Positions 17,621 through 26,396 of a stretch of DNA of 64,000 nucleotides are shown piece by piece. The DNA is from Planctomycetota bacterium. GTDB taxonomy: Bacteria > Planctomycetota > Phycisphaerae > Phycisphaerales > SM1A02. Under the pieces are notes generated by a model, which was given only the letters and a program-made list of their open reading frames with translations, ran no database searches and was not told the origin of the DNA. The stretch is taken from positions 1-64,000 of the forward strand of contig JACZRS010000005.1 in the NCBI GenBank assembly GCA_022574595.1. The letters are read 5' to 3'. The stretch's first letter is position 1, and each line of letters begins with the position of its first letter. The translations under genes and the position numbers were made by a program.

Positions 17621-19615
17621 ATGGACATTGAGAAAATCGCCCGAAAGCTAGAGCCTCTGATGCCAGAAAAAGTTCAAAGCTGGCTTCGAGCTAGAGACAC
17701 TGCTGATCCTGATCTCAAATCGCTAATCGATAAACAGATTATGTTTACCGCCCACAAAGTCTTTGGAGACTTCCGGCGGAAAATACTTCTGTCGTTGCCA
17801 ACTGAAAAGAAAGCCAAGGGATCAATTCATCTTGGCAATATTGTCTACGATCAAGAGAAATGGCCTTTGGGTATTTATCCTAGAGAGCTACTTCAAAACC
17901 TGGCAATCTTCGGTAGGTCTGGAGCAGGAAAGACCAATGTGACTTTTCACATTCTTGAGCAGCTAGTTGAGAAGAAGATTCCCTGGCTGTTCCTGGATTG
18001 GAAACGCACAGCTAGACATTTAATTCCTTTGCTCACTCATAAAGTCAACGTCTTCACTCCCGGTCGATCACTATCCCCCTTTCCATTTAATCCATTCATT
18101 GTGCCGCCAGGGTTAGAACCCAAGGTGTATATCAATCTCCTTGTCGATGTGTTAGCGACAGCATTCACACTTGGCGATGGAGCCAAGAGTATTCTGCAGA
18201 GAGCAATCAAGTCTTGTTATGACCAAGGTAATCACGCACCAATAGTATTAGATGTACTAGCTGAGGTGAATAAAATCCCTGACAAAGAAAGAGTTAGAGG
18301 GTGGAAGATATCCACGGTGAGAGCGCTTGAAAGTGTGGAATTCGCAGAGTTGACCTCTTGTGATAGAAAAACTCAGGAAACATTTACTAAATCACTTGTT
18401 AAGCGCAACACCATCGTTGAATTAGACGGATTATCCAGTGGATCCAAGAAGTTTCTAATTCCCATGCTCTGTCTTTGGCTTTATCAAGCAAAGTTAGGAG
18501 CACCCGAACGCGAGCAGCTTTCATTTGTCTGTGTAGTAGAAGAAGCTCACCATGTGCTTTACCGACATCAGAGCAGGTCGAGCGAATCAGTGATGGACAT
18601 GTTACTTCGTCAATGCCGTGAGATAGGTATTGGAATGATCGTCGTTGACCAACACCCGCATCTGACTTCCTCTGCAGCTCTTGGCAATACCTACACCTCA
18701 ATCTGCCTAAATCTTAAAGACCCTAGTGACATTAATCGGGCAGCCGGGCTGTCTCTGCTAACTGAAGACGAAAAACAGTACTTCAGTTTACTTCCTGTCG
18801 GTCAGGGAATAGTAAAACTCCAGGATAGATGGAGAAGACCAATACTTGTGAAATTTCCTCTTGTGAGAATTAAGAAAGGTCTTGTAACAGATGCAGTGCT
18901 AAAGGAGTATTTGGATGGTAATACGACGCTTTCGGGGCTTAGGAGTCTTCTAAGGCAAGAAATTGGGGGTTTGGGAGGGTTTCGGATGTCAGTTGGACCT
19001 CTTAATGAGGATGAAGTAGCGTTTATCAATGACACGCTACTTCATCAAGATGATGGGGTGAGCCGGAGGTACAAGAGGCTTGGGTGGAGTGCTGACAAAG
19101 GCAACAGGACCAAGAACGAACTCCTTAACGGTGGTGTGATTGAGGATACTCTTGTCACAGTCGGCAGAACGCGAAAGCTCGTCGTTAGAATCACCAAAGA
19201 GGCAAGAGGGCTTTTTGGAATCACGGGACAGCAAGTTGATCGAGCATCGCTTACACATACTTTCTGGCAGCAGTATTACAGCAAGAAGTTTGTAGAACTG
19301 GGTTACAAAGTTGCAATTGAGGCACCTAATCAACTCGGAAGAACGGATATATTGGCAACGAAAGCGTCCAAACGTATCGCTATTGAGATCGAAACCGGCA
19401 AGAGCGATGTCGTTAAGAATGTCAAGCAGAACTTGCTTGCCAAGCACTCGAAAATAATCGTGGTTGCAACGGATGAGGCTGCCTTGAGAAAAGTAGAGCG
19501 AGAGTTGGCTAGAGTTGGTTTGTTGATTCCGTCGAGAGTTGATGTGGTTTTGCGGGATGGGCTTGGACGCTACGGCTCACCTTGCAGTACGATTCTCAAA
19601 CACAGCGGCGAATAA
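17621..19615 (+). CDS. HerA-like ATPase with C-terminal nuclease-like domain
   Basis: 664 residues; ATG 17621 preferred over TTG 17612. Walker A GRSGAGKT is at 98-105, followed by LFLDWKRTARHLIPLL. Walker B-like SFVCVVEEAHHVL is near 300, followed by RQCREIGIGMIVVDQHPHLTSS. This is the HerA/VirB4/FtsK-type hexameric motor layout. The last 100 or so residues (KKFVELGYKVAIEAPNQLGR, then TDILATKASKRIAIEIETGKS) have D and E-x-E...K in a strand context like PD-(D/E)xK nucleases. Such a fusion suggests a DNA motor that also binds or cuts DNA. HerA relatives pair with SIR2 or DUF4297 proteins in known anti-phage systems. The divergent three-gene operon is the natural partner here. No ribosome binding site; CAGT element at -39. 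Confidence 0.82.
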   Translation: MDIEKIARKLEPLMPEKVQSWLRARDTADPDLKSLIDKQIMFTAHKVFGDFRRKILLSLPTEKKAKGSIHLGNIVYDQEKWPLGIYPRELLQNLAIFGRSGAGKTNVTFHILEQLVEKKIPWLFLDWKRTARHLIPLLTHKVNVFTPGRSLSPFPFNPFIVPPGLEPKVYINLLVDVLATAFTLGDGAKSILQRAIKSCYDQGNHAPIVLDVLAEVNKIPDKERVRGWKISTVRALESVEFAELTSCDRKTQETFTKSLVKRNTIVELDGLSSGSKKFLIPMLCLWLYQAKLGAPEREQLSFVCVVEEAHHVLYRHQSRSSESVMDMLLRQCREIGIGMIVVDQHPHLTSSAALGNTYTSICLNLKDPSDINRAAGLSLLTEDEKQYFSLLPVGQGIVKLQDRWRRPILVKFPLVRIKKGLVTDAVLKEYLDGNTTLSGLRSLLRQEIGGLGGFRMSVGPLNEDEVAFINDTLLHQDDGVSRRYKRLGWSADKGNRTKNELLNGGVIEDTLVTVGRTRKLVVRITKEARGLFGITGQQVDRASLTHTFWQQYYSKKFVELGYKVAIEAPNQLGRTDILATKASKRIAIEIETGKSDVVKNVKQNLLAKHSKIIVVATDEAALRKVERELARVGLLIPSRVDVVLRDGLGRYGSPCSTILKHSGE

Positions 19616-20188
19616 CCTCATAAATATACAAGCACCACCAAAAAGAACATAATGGGCCGCATCAGTATTGCTACGAGTGCGTTATGCTCGAATCCCTATC
19701 TGAATCAGACGATGATTTCTAACTATTTTATGACATAGCTTGACCAAAACACTCTCGTCGCCTTTTTTTCGCATCTCGATTCACCAGGGCTGTCTCCGGG
19801 TTGCCGGACCTAATCTATCCAACATATTTAAAAGCTAACTCCCGCCCCGCCAGCTTGCTAATTTATGGATCGTGTCTAACAATCCCATTTTTTCAGTCTT
19901 GGGACACAATACACCTACGACCCGCGATATGTGATTTGTGATCGTACATCACCCTCATAACGTCGAAAACGACTCCTTCCGCCGGTTCTTACCATTTTTC
20001 CTACCATCTTCTTACCTTATTTATTACACCTTTTCTTACCATTCTCATACCCGCCCCCTTTTCTTCTCTCCGATCCAAGTTGACTGAAGCTAGCTGTTAA
20101 GCTTAAGATGGCAGGCAACAAATGGTGTGAGAACGATTGCGTTGCGATCAACTCGCTATACCATCTAAGATACTACGGGAGTAAAAGT
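19616..20188. other. Long intergenic stretch with CTTACC repeats
   Basis: Between HerA and the EEP gene. No supportable ORF. Near 19985-20043 the plus strand is pyrimidine-rich, with about four copies of a TTCTTACCATT-like word (19985, 19998, 20009, 20033). A fifth TTCTTACC lies after the EEP gene at 21132. Function unknown; it could mark cassette boundaries or be a binding-site cluster. Confidence 0.45.
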
Positions 20189-21034
20189 ATGCCGAAATTC
20201 ACTTTCATGTCGTGGAATGTTCGGATGTACAAGGGCAGCAAGCCGCGCTTGGAGGAGGCTGACAGACTTATCAGCCGGCATTCTCCTGACGTACTGGGCC
20301 TGATTGAGTTCAAAGCCAAGCGGCAGGCAAGGGAACTTATGTTTGATAGATTCCCAGAATACGATTTCGCAGTAACAGATAGTAAGGGCGGCCTTGAGAT
20401 GATCGTTGGCTTCCGCCGCGGTAAGTTCAAGCAGGTGATCTGGACACAGCGATTTGACTTCAATAATGCCCCCAGGACGCTTCGACCCGGAGCCTTGGTG
20501 TCCGTGAATTATGCGGGCCAGTGGTACAGCCTACTGTACTTGCACACAGATTCTGGGACGGCCAAGAAGGACTACGATAATCGCTGGAAAGCATTCAATA
20601 AGATTTGGAAATTGGAGGAAGCTCTCAAGCGAAGCAGTACTAATGGAAAACCAAACCTCATTGTTCTCGGTGATCTGAACACCATGGGGAAAGGCTCAAC
20701 CCTAACCGGAGCGCAAGAAATCGATCAGCTTGAGCGAAAGGCCAGGCAGAATGGAATGTACATGCCTACGAAAGACGCAAGTGAAACGTGGCATCAATGG
20801 GGCAAGGGTCCACGAGGCAACCGACGGAAACTCAAAGTCAGTGAGCTAGCCACGGCCATGCGCTCCGATTTAGATCACGTAATCGCTAGCAAGGATCTTG
20901 ATTTTGTAGTGCACGGAGACGACGGGCAATCAGCCATCCATGTTCACGGATGGCAGCAAGTAAACGGATCAGATCGCGTGAACTTCCTTTGGTCACTATC
21001 AGATCATTCAGCACTGTTCGGCGAGGTGTGGTAA
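20189..21034 (+). CDS. Endonuclease/exonuclease/phosphatase (EEP) family protein
   Basis: 281 residues from ATG 20189, chosen because GGGAG is 8 nt upstream and the domain begins at once (KFTFMSWNVRM). An in-frame ATG at 20108 would add 27 unlikely residues. The EEP order is visible: the Asn of SWNVR, the Glu of LGLIEFK, the LHTD strand, the catalytic GDLN in LIVLGDLNTMG, the Asp of SDLDHVI and the terminal SDHS. These residues bind metal and cut phosphodiesters or phosphomonoesters in DNase I-like enzymes. No signal peptide, so cytoplasmic. It is convergent with the PHP-ATPase gene 105 nt away; the two may form a functional pair. Confidence 0.85.
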   Translation: MPKFTFMSWNVRMYKGSKPRLEEADRLISRHSPDVLGLIEFKAKRQARELMFDRFPEYDFAVTDSKGGLEMIVGFRRGKFKQVIWTQRFDFNNAPRTLRPGALVSVNYAGQWYSLLYLHTDSGTAKKDYDNRWKAFNKIWKLEEALKRSSTNGKPNLIVLGDLNTMGKGSTLTGAQEIDQLERKARQNGMYMPTKDASETWHQWGKGPRGNRRKLKVSELATAMRSDLDHVIASKDLDFVVHGDDGQSAIHVHGWQQVNGSDRVNFLWSLSDHSALFGEVW

Positions 21035-21139
21035 CAGTTTCGGAGGCGCCGCTTACTCGGCCCCTCCCCTCGGGCCGCTGCAACAAACTCCACCCAAGAA
21101 AAAACGACTCCTGTCTGCATTTCTAATCCTTTTCTTACC

Positions 21140-23836
21140 TTAGTGTCCATAAATCTGGCGCCGTCGATTGAAGGCCTCTTGTCCTCCTTCTAAAATATTT
21201 TGCACGCATTCCTTCGTCTCTTTAGAATCGATGGAACCTCTTGCAAATACTTTGCCACAATCTTTAACCCTTTGCATGGGGAGAATCAATTCGGAGTCCC
21301 CGAGAACAGCAATGTTACTATTATGAGTAACAAGTATAACCTGCCTTCTTTCTTTGATGGACCGAAGTGTCGCGACAAGGTTAGAGAAAATGAATGCATT
21401 GTCCAAGTCATCCTCAGGTTGATCAATTATTAGTGGAATATTAGACTCCGCTAACATTGCGATAGTTAATAGAATTGTGTGACGTTGTCCATCCGATAAC
21501 TGGATGACCGGAATAATCTTCGGTGGCTTTGATTTCATATGGACTGTAATGATCGGTTTTGGTTGCTTAGCGAGAATCTGCATTTCAAAAAGAATATTCC
21601 AATAACAAAGTTTAGCTTGCAGTGTCTCTGCCCACTTGAGTTCTATTCCTGTAGTACTTGCGATGAAATTCGTATCATTTGCAAGAACTCTTTCAGCGAG
21701 TTCACTTGGAGAGAGGCACTCACATATCTGCTTAACAATCTGATCCTGTAGGTATGTACCAATCATCTTAGTATGGATGTAATCGTAGAATTCATCTATT
21801 ATTCCAGCCTCATCGTATTTTACAAAGATTTTGTAATCGGGCATGGACTGATGCAAATTCTTGTTTATTTCATAGAGTTGCGATTTACGTCGCTTCGTCA
21901 TTTCCAAGCGAACATCTCGCAATTCTGCAAGTAATTTAGTACGTGTAGTGCGTGCCTCCTCCAACTCAGCCTTGCAATGTTCAATCCTCATAATTTCTGC
22001 ACTAAGGCTAGCCTTCTGACTAAGCAATTTATTCAATTCCGCAATATTCCCTGAAAGACCTTTTGCTTTCAGATCCGCTATCTGTCCGGCTAGATTTTGT
22101 TCTAATTCAGAGTAATTTGTCTTTAGTTTTGCGCAGTGCTTTTCAAGTTCAGAGGCTTTGGATATTAAAGCGCGATTGATCTCCTTAGCCGTATTCTCTA
22201 ATATCTCGTTAGTAGCACTAATTGTTAGTCCGATCGCCTGCAGGGCTGTGTCCGATTTTTCATCTCCCGTGACATCACCTGCAGTTTGTACAATCTGATC
22301 GAAATCCTTAACCAGTACACTGAGCGTAAGTCCAGTCGTATAAGCTTTCGAAACATTCTCTATTGCGAGATGTATAGTCTTCTCCGATGAGATACGATTC
22401 ATCTTTCTAACAATATCGCGAAGGTTACCTTCCTCAGCGATCTTCAGCTTCTTTTCGATGTCAGCGAGAGATTTCTTTTTACCAGCTAACTGAGCAAAGT
22501 TATTTTCCAGCGGGTTGAGCTGAGACGCGTTTTCACGAAGTTGGATAACAAGTGATATCTCATTGTCAGCCAGATCTTTGAGATTGATATGCCTATCTAG
22601 GAAATCTTGAAGTAATTGTGGGTTCTTTAGTGGATCTTTGGCGACTTCCGCTAACTCTCCTTGCCCAAAATACTCTACTCTAAATACATCTGTAGGTACA
22701 TCTGTTATTTCGCCACTTTCTTTCGCCTTAACTGTGACATCTCCTCCTTTAGCCCGCTCATACCGGTATATGATTTCATCAGCATCTTTGCAGTAGACCA
22801 CTGCTAAATCACAACAGTTACCAAAATTTTCAAAGTCGTTATCAATCCCAAAGCAGAATGCAAGCGATCGAATTGCAGTGGATTTGCCTGTGCCTCTTCC
22901 TCCTATAAAGCAATTGAGATTAGCGCTGAACTGAATCATTTCCCCATCTAGAAAACCCCCCGTTGTCGCTATGCCACAGATACGGGGAATAGCTCGGGGA
23001 ATGACGGCTTGGGCCCTCACGCGTGCGATCGGATCTACTAATGCAGTCCGAAAAGCATCGAAGCTCAGTTCTGTTAGCTTCATACGCGTCCATTGCTTGT
23101 CAGGATTCAAATTCTCAAAGTCAGTCAGGGAATGCGCATCTGATCCCTGAATATGCGCCAGTTCATGGCGTCCTGACCCTTTTAGAGCCATGGCGCGGGC
23201 TTGCAGTAGTTTGATCCGTTCAGCAGCGCCATCATTGACAGTATCATCGCGTAATGAATACCAATCCAGAGCTTCTAACGCAACACATTCTAGACCGTAC
23301 AATCCTTCACTTGTTATAATGTCGTGCTTCCAGCTTGGGAAGGCAGAGGTGAGCATTTCAAAGCCAGTCTTTAAGCGGTCAATATGTGCAGCGATACAAA
23401 TTCCGTCTAGACCAAAAGCTATCTCAATGACATCTGCCATAGATTTCTTGGTATGAGTTTTTTGTGCACCAGGTTTACCTACCAAATCTATGATAGCTAA
23501 GAAACGATTCAATTTGCTTACGCTCTCGGGAGAGAAATACACCAACAGATGACCATTAGCTGTCGTTACTTCGACAGCAGGAAGCATCAATACATCCTCT
23601 TTGTACTGATCTGCATGTTTAAGCGCCCCTTCAACATTCTCAACAGAATTGTGGTCAGTTATTGCGATTACTGCGATGCCTTGAGATACTGCAGAATCTA
23701 AGATAGCCTGCGGTGTCATGGTCACATCTTTTACATCATGCGATGCACCATAAGAGTGAATATGTAGATCAACATTCAAGAACTTCGCGCCGCTGTCAAT
23801 AGCTTCGATATCCCGAAGTAGCACTGCCTTTTCCAT
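21140..23836 (-). CDS. PHP-domain/ABC-type (SMC-like) ATPase, TrlF-like
   Basis: 898 residues, ATG at 23836. N-terminal PHP metallo-phosphoesterase: H25-x-H27 in NVDLHIHS, ITDHN at 59-63, E89 in LPAVEVTT, AHID near 150, GSDAHS near 235; most metal ligands are kept. Then a Walker A (FIGGRGTGKST, near 320), a long coiled coil of about 300 residues, and the ABC-type signature (IQLSDGQRHTILL) with Walker B (IPLIIDQPEDDLDN) and a switch His (VILVTHNSN). This fusion resembles the PHP-plus-AAA 'TrlF-like' family and the general plan of nuclease-SMC defence proteins; the target is unknown. The convergent EEP gene is its only close neighbour. Confidence 0.85.
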   Translation of the reverse strand: MEKAVLLRDIEAIDSGAKFLNVDLHIHSYGASHDVKDVTMTPQAILDSAVSQGIAVIAITDHNSVENVEGALKHADQYKEDVLMLPAVEVTTANGHLLVYFSPESVSKLNRFLAIIDLVGKPGAQKTHTKKSMADVIEIAFGLDGICIAAHIDRLKTGFEMLTSAFPSWKHDIITSEGLYGLECVALEALDWYSLRDDTVNDGAAERIKLLQARAMALKGSGRHELAHIQGSDAHSLTDFENLNPDKQWTRMKLTELSFDAFRTALVDPIARVRAQAVIPRAIPRICGIATTGGFLDGEMIQFSANLNCFIGGRGTGKSTAIRSLAFCFGIDNDFENFGNCCDLAVVYCKDADEIIYRYERAKGGDVTVKAKESGEITDVPTDVFRVEYFGQGELAEVAKDPLKNPQLLQDFLDRHINLKDLADNEISLVIQLRENASQLNPLENNFAQLAGKKKSLADIEKKLKIAEEGNLRDIVRKMNRISSEKTIHLAIENVSKAYTTGLTLSVLVKDFDQIVQTAGDVTGDEKSDTALQAIGLTISATNEILENTAKEINRALISKASELEKHCAKLKTNYSELEQNLAGQIADLKAKGLSGNIAELNKLLSQKASLSAEIMRIEHCKAELEEARTTRTKLLAELRDVRLEMTKRRKSQLYEINKNLHQSMPDYKIFVKYDEAGIIDEFYDYIHTKMIGTYLQDQIVKQICECLSPSELAERVLANDTNFIASTTGIELKWAETLQAKLCYWNILFEMQILAKQPKPIITVHMKSKPPKIIPVIQLSDGQRHTILLTIAMLAESNIPLIIDQPEDDLDNAFIFSNLVATLRSIKERRQVILVTHNSNIAVLGDSELILPMQRVKDCGKVFARGSIDSKETKECVQNILEGGQEAFNRRRQIYGH

Positions 23837-24014
23837 ACCATATATGCCTATCTTCTAGTCCTGCTTGCTCGCACCAAATGTTGGATAATCATACCCCAAT
23901 CAGCGCCTGACAGATGCACCCCTCCAAAACGCTGGAATACCAGGGTAATGCCTAGTTTTGAGTCCATGGAAGCGAACTCCTTAATCCTGACAGCTGATTC
24001 CTGACACCTATCCC

Positions 24015-24050
24015 TAATAAAAACGGCCCCGCGCGTTGACGCAGGGCCGT
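24015..24050 (-). terminator. Rho-independent terminator
   Basis: ACGGCCC (24023-24029) pairs with GGGCCGT (24044-24050). Inside it GCG pairs with CGC around a CGTTGA loop. On the minus strand the hairpin is followed by TTTTTATTA. It would stop transcripts entering from the right, possibly the original tRNA-Gly transcript. Confidence 0.7.
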
Positions 24051-24380
24051 CATATATCAAGAACAGTTGGGTTCGACATCATCGTGTACTGCTACACGAC
24101 TATCCGTTAATAAAAACGGGCGAGAGTGAGCTGACTAATCTCGGTTCGGATTTCTCCGGCCTTTCGGAAGTGGTTTAATCGATGGAAAATTCCATTGATG
24201 ATCTTCTAGTGGAATAAAGCTGTATAACAGCTTTTCTTGCGAAAATCTTTGCACTACAAATCGGGCCGATTCAGCACTACTTAGAGCGATAAATCGTCCA
24301 TTCCGCAAATTCAATAAGTGCCATAAACCCCTGTGTTTACTGAGTTTACAAGAAGCTAGACAAAGAGAATGTAGTGCTAT

Positions 24381-24423
24381 GTCAGCTTGGAAGGCTGACG
24401 CTCTACCATTGAGCTACGCCCGC
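24381..24423 (-). tRNA. Truncated tRNA-Gly(UCC), 5' half only
   Basis: Minus strand from 24423: GCGGGCG acceptor strand, TA, GCTCAATGGTAGAGC D-arm, G, then the anticodon arm TCAGC-CTTCCAA-GCTGA with anticodon TCC. After the anticodon arm no T-arm (no GGTTCGA) and no CGCCCGC acceptor strand follow, so the 3' half is gone. tRNA genes are usual integration targets of tyrosine recombinases and the accessory region lies on the missing side. I found no matching 3' half at the left end within the window. Confidence 0.6.
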
Positions 24424-24495
24424 AAAGTGGCTAAAGCGTATGCCAATGCTCGATTCACGTCCAATTGGGTTAAGCCCATGAATATCCCATGGCCT

Positions 24496-24975
24496 CTAGT
24501 TTGCCACTGCTACACTATCTAAGGCGGCTCTGACTTCATCAAATGGAACCTGCACACGTGGATCTTCGGTAACCCACTTGTAAGCGATTGTGCCATCTTG
24601 TGCGATTACGAATGCGGCTCGTTTTGCAACACCCTTGAGGCCGATGAGGTCATCGTGCAGTCCGCCGTATTGACTGCTTACTTCTTTGTTAAAGTCTGAC
24701 AGAATTTGAAATGGAATTTGCTGATCTTCGCGGAAGCGATCGACAACGAATGGGCTATCGATACTGATTGCGAAAATCTTGGCATCAAGTGATTCCCACT
24801 GCTTCCATGTATCACGAAAATGGCACATCTCTTCAGTACAAACAGGACTGAAAGCGAAAGGGAAAAACAAGAGAACGATCCTTTGTTTACCGATCAGATC
24901 GCCAACATTGACCATGTCCTTGGGCTTTTGGGGAAGTTCAAATTTAGGGGCTTGTTCACCTTCGTTAATGGGCAT
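24496..24975 (-). CDS. Peroxiredoxin (AhpE/BCP-like thiol peroxidase)
   Basis: 159 residues, ATG 24975 with GGAG upstream. Thioredoxin-fold peroxiredoxin. The peroxidatic cysteine is C46 in PFAFSPVCTEEMC, with Ser in place of the usual Thr of PxxxTxxC; C51 or none would resolve the disulfide. Later come the conserved IDSPFVVDRFREDQQIPFQILSD and the Arg/Phe strand KRAAFVIAQDGTIAYKW. Reduces hydrogen peroxide and organic hydroperoxides in the cytoplasm. First recognisable chromosomal gene right of the accessory region. Confidence 0.93.
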   Translation of the reverse strand: MPINEGEQAPKFELPQKPKDMVNVGDLIGKQRIVLLFFPFAFSPVCTEEMCHFRDTWKQWESLDAKIFAISIDSPFVVDRFREDQQIPFQILSDFNKEVSSQYGGLHDDLIGLKGVAKRAAFVIAQDGTIAYKWVTEDPRVQVPFDEVRAALDSVAVAN

Positions 24976-25078
24976 TTTGAGTCTCCTTTTCTCGACAGCC
25001 GTAGTTGTAGAAACACACTATGCACTAATGGCATTTCACGCCAGTTCAGCCAAAATTTACATGTGGAAAAGCTGGATT

Positions 25079-26206
25079 CTACATATGTAAGGACAAAGTT
25101 TTGTTAATAAGTTTCGAAAACTGCTCAGCTGCTGCAGTATGAGAATGGCGTTTCTCAGCTCGCCGCAAGGCTGCTTCGCCAAAGGTCTGGGCAAGGCCTG
25201 GCTGCGACCATAACCGGTCAATGGCATTTAAAAGCGATTTGGAATGGTTGTGTGGAGTTACGAATCCTGTTTCTCCATCAATTATGTGCTCAGAAACGCC
25301 AAGGCATTGTGTAGCAACTATTGGTGTACGCATAAACATTGCGTGCATTATCGTTGTAAATCCGCTTGCAACCGAATCATCAACAAAAGGCATAACAGCT
25401 AACTTGGCGTGCTTTAAGTATGTCAGCGCTTTGAGCTTATCCGCATTTGTAATGATCTTTGCGCCTAAGGATGCAAGTTGGCTAAGCGAATCTGTTGTGT
25501 GCCAAGGTCGAGTGATTATTACTAATGGTAACCCGAGCTTTTTACATATCTGCGCAGTCAGAGTAAAGCTTCGGTTGGGAGAACCAAGGGCTAAGATATA
25601 TTTCTTAGGTTCAGGCGCGTGATCTGAATACTCAGAGTAATTGTTGATTTCGTCGGTATGTATGGGGATCACCACAGCTTGCTGAGGCGATAGTGTAAAA
25701 CGATTAATGTAGACCTTTCTTTCCTGTTCGGAGAACATCGTCACTACCTCGCAGCGTTTAAGAGATCGTGCGATCTTTCGAACCTTCTTGGCTGGCCAAG
25801 ACCCATCTTGTGTAAAACCAACATATATAAGAGAAGTATTACTATTTTGCTTGGCTAATTTATACGCAAGCGCTACAGCAATATCCGTACTGAAAAGGAA
25901 AGTTAAATCACATGATTTTATCTGCTGGGCAATTTGGGAAAATTGTAATTTACGATAAAGCCAGGTTGCCTTTGGAAATGGAGCAAATACGTTATCAACG
26001 CTATAAGATTCAAATGCCCACTGACTCATGGGACCGATACGGGAGATCCATGGCCAATTCGAACCATCACCCCGTCGTGGATAGATCATGCCAATTCTAG
26101 CGTTATCCAGGCTAGATTTAGAATCGCACAGTTCACGCGGAAGTTGCTTTATAACTGGATTTTGAAGTGTGGCCGTCTTCATAGCTCTCATAGAGATGTC
26201 GGCCAT
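25079..26206 (-). CDS. Glycosyltransferase, GT-B fold (GT4-like)
   Basis: 375 residues, ATG 26206. The N-terminal half has the acceptor-domain pattern. The C-terminal half has KYILALGSPNRSFTLTAQICKKLG, LVIITRP, and SVASGFTTIMHAMFMRTPIVA followed by GVSEHIIDGETGFVTPHNHSK, which is the nucleotide-sugar binding part of GT4-type enzymes. The conserved E-x7-E is imperfect (the first Glu is replaced in SGFTT), so the exact family is uncertain. Cytoplasmic; probably works in polysaccharide or glycolipid synthesis, in keeping with the divergent rmlD gene. Confidence 0.8.
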   Translation of the reverse strand: MADISMRAMKTATLQNPVIKQLPRELCDSKSSLDNARIGMIYPRRGDGSNWPWISRIGPMSQWAFESYSVDNVFAPFPKATWLYRKLQFSQIAQQIKSCDLTFLFSTDIAVALAYKLAKQNSNTSLIYVGFTQDGSWPAKKVRKIARSLKRCEVVTMFSEQERKVYINRFTLSPQQAVVIPIHTDEINNYSEYSDHAPEPKKYILALGSPNRSFTLTAQICKKLGLPLVIITRPWHTTDSLSQLASLGAKIITNADKLKALTYLKHAKLAVMPFVDDSVASGFTTIMHAMFMRTPIVATQCLGVSEHIIDGETGFVTPHNHSKSLLNAIDRLWSQPGLAQTFGEAALRRAEKRHSHTAAAEQFSKLINKTLSLHM

Positions 26207-26396
26207 TGGGGTCGATGGTATATGTCCAGTAGCTTCTTGCTAACAAGATATAGACCGATATACGGAATGTTCCGGTTGATAAGGTCCTGTAAAACGCAAC
26301 ATTCACATAGGTCGATGCTCCGCTATTTAGGGTCGGCCCTAGATAGTCGAAAAATCAGCAGGCGATAGTTTTTTTCTGACTGAGAAAGTAGACCAG

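Larger units (their letters stand above)
23837..24495. other. Non-coding stretch: terminator and tRNA fragment
   Basis: No gene is supported. It contains a CTGACAGCTGATTCCTGACACC phrase (about 23988-24009) of the dispersed-repeat type seen near 62150, a minus-strand terminator at 24015-24050 and a tRNA-Gly fragment at 24381-24423. It marks the right edge of the accessory region. Confidence 0.5.

Noticed and set aside
18581-18595. CGAATCAGTGATGG, another copy of the CAGT motif
   Set aside because: It lies inside the HerA coding sequence (SESVMD) with no start codon at the right distance; taken as chance.
23848-24060. Minus-strand ORF of 70 residues
   Set aside because: It starts inside the terminator hairpin at 24015-24050, has no ribosome binding site and no recognisable sequence.
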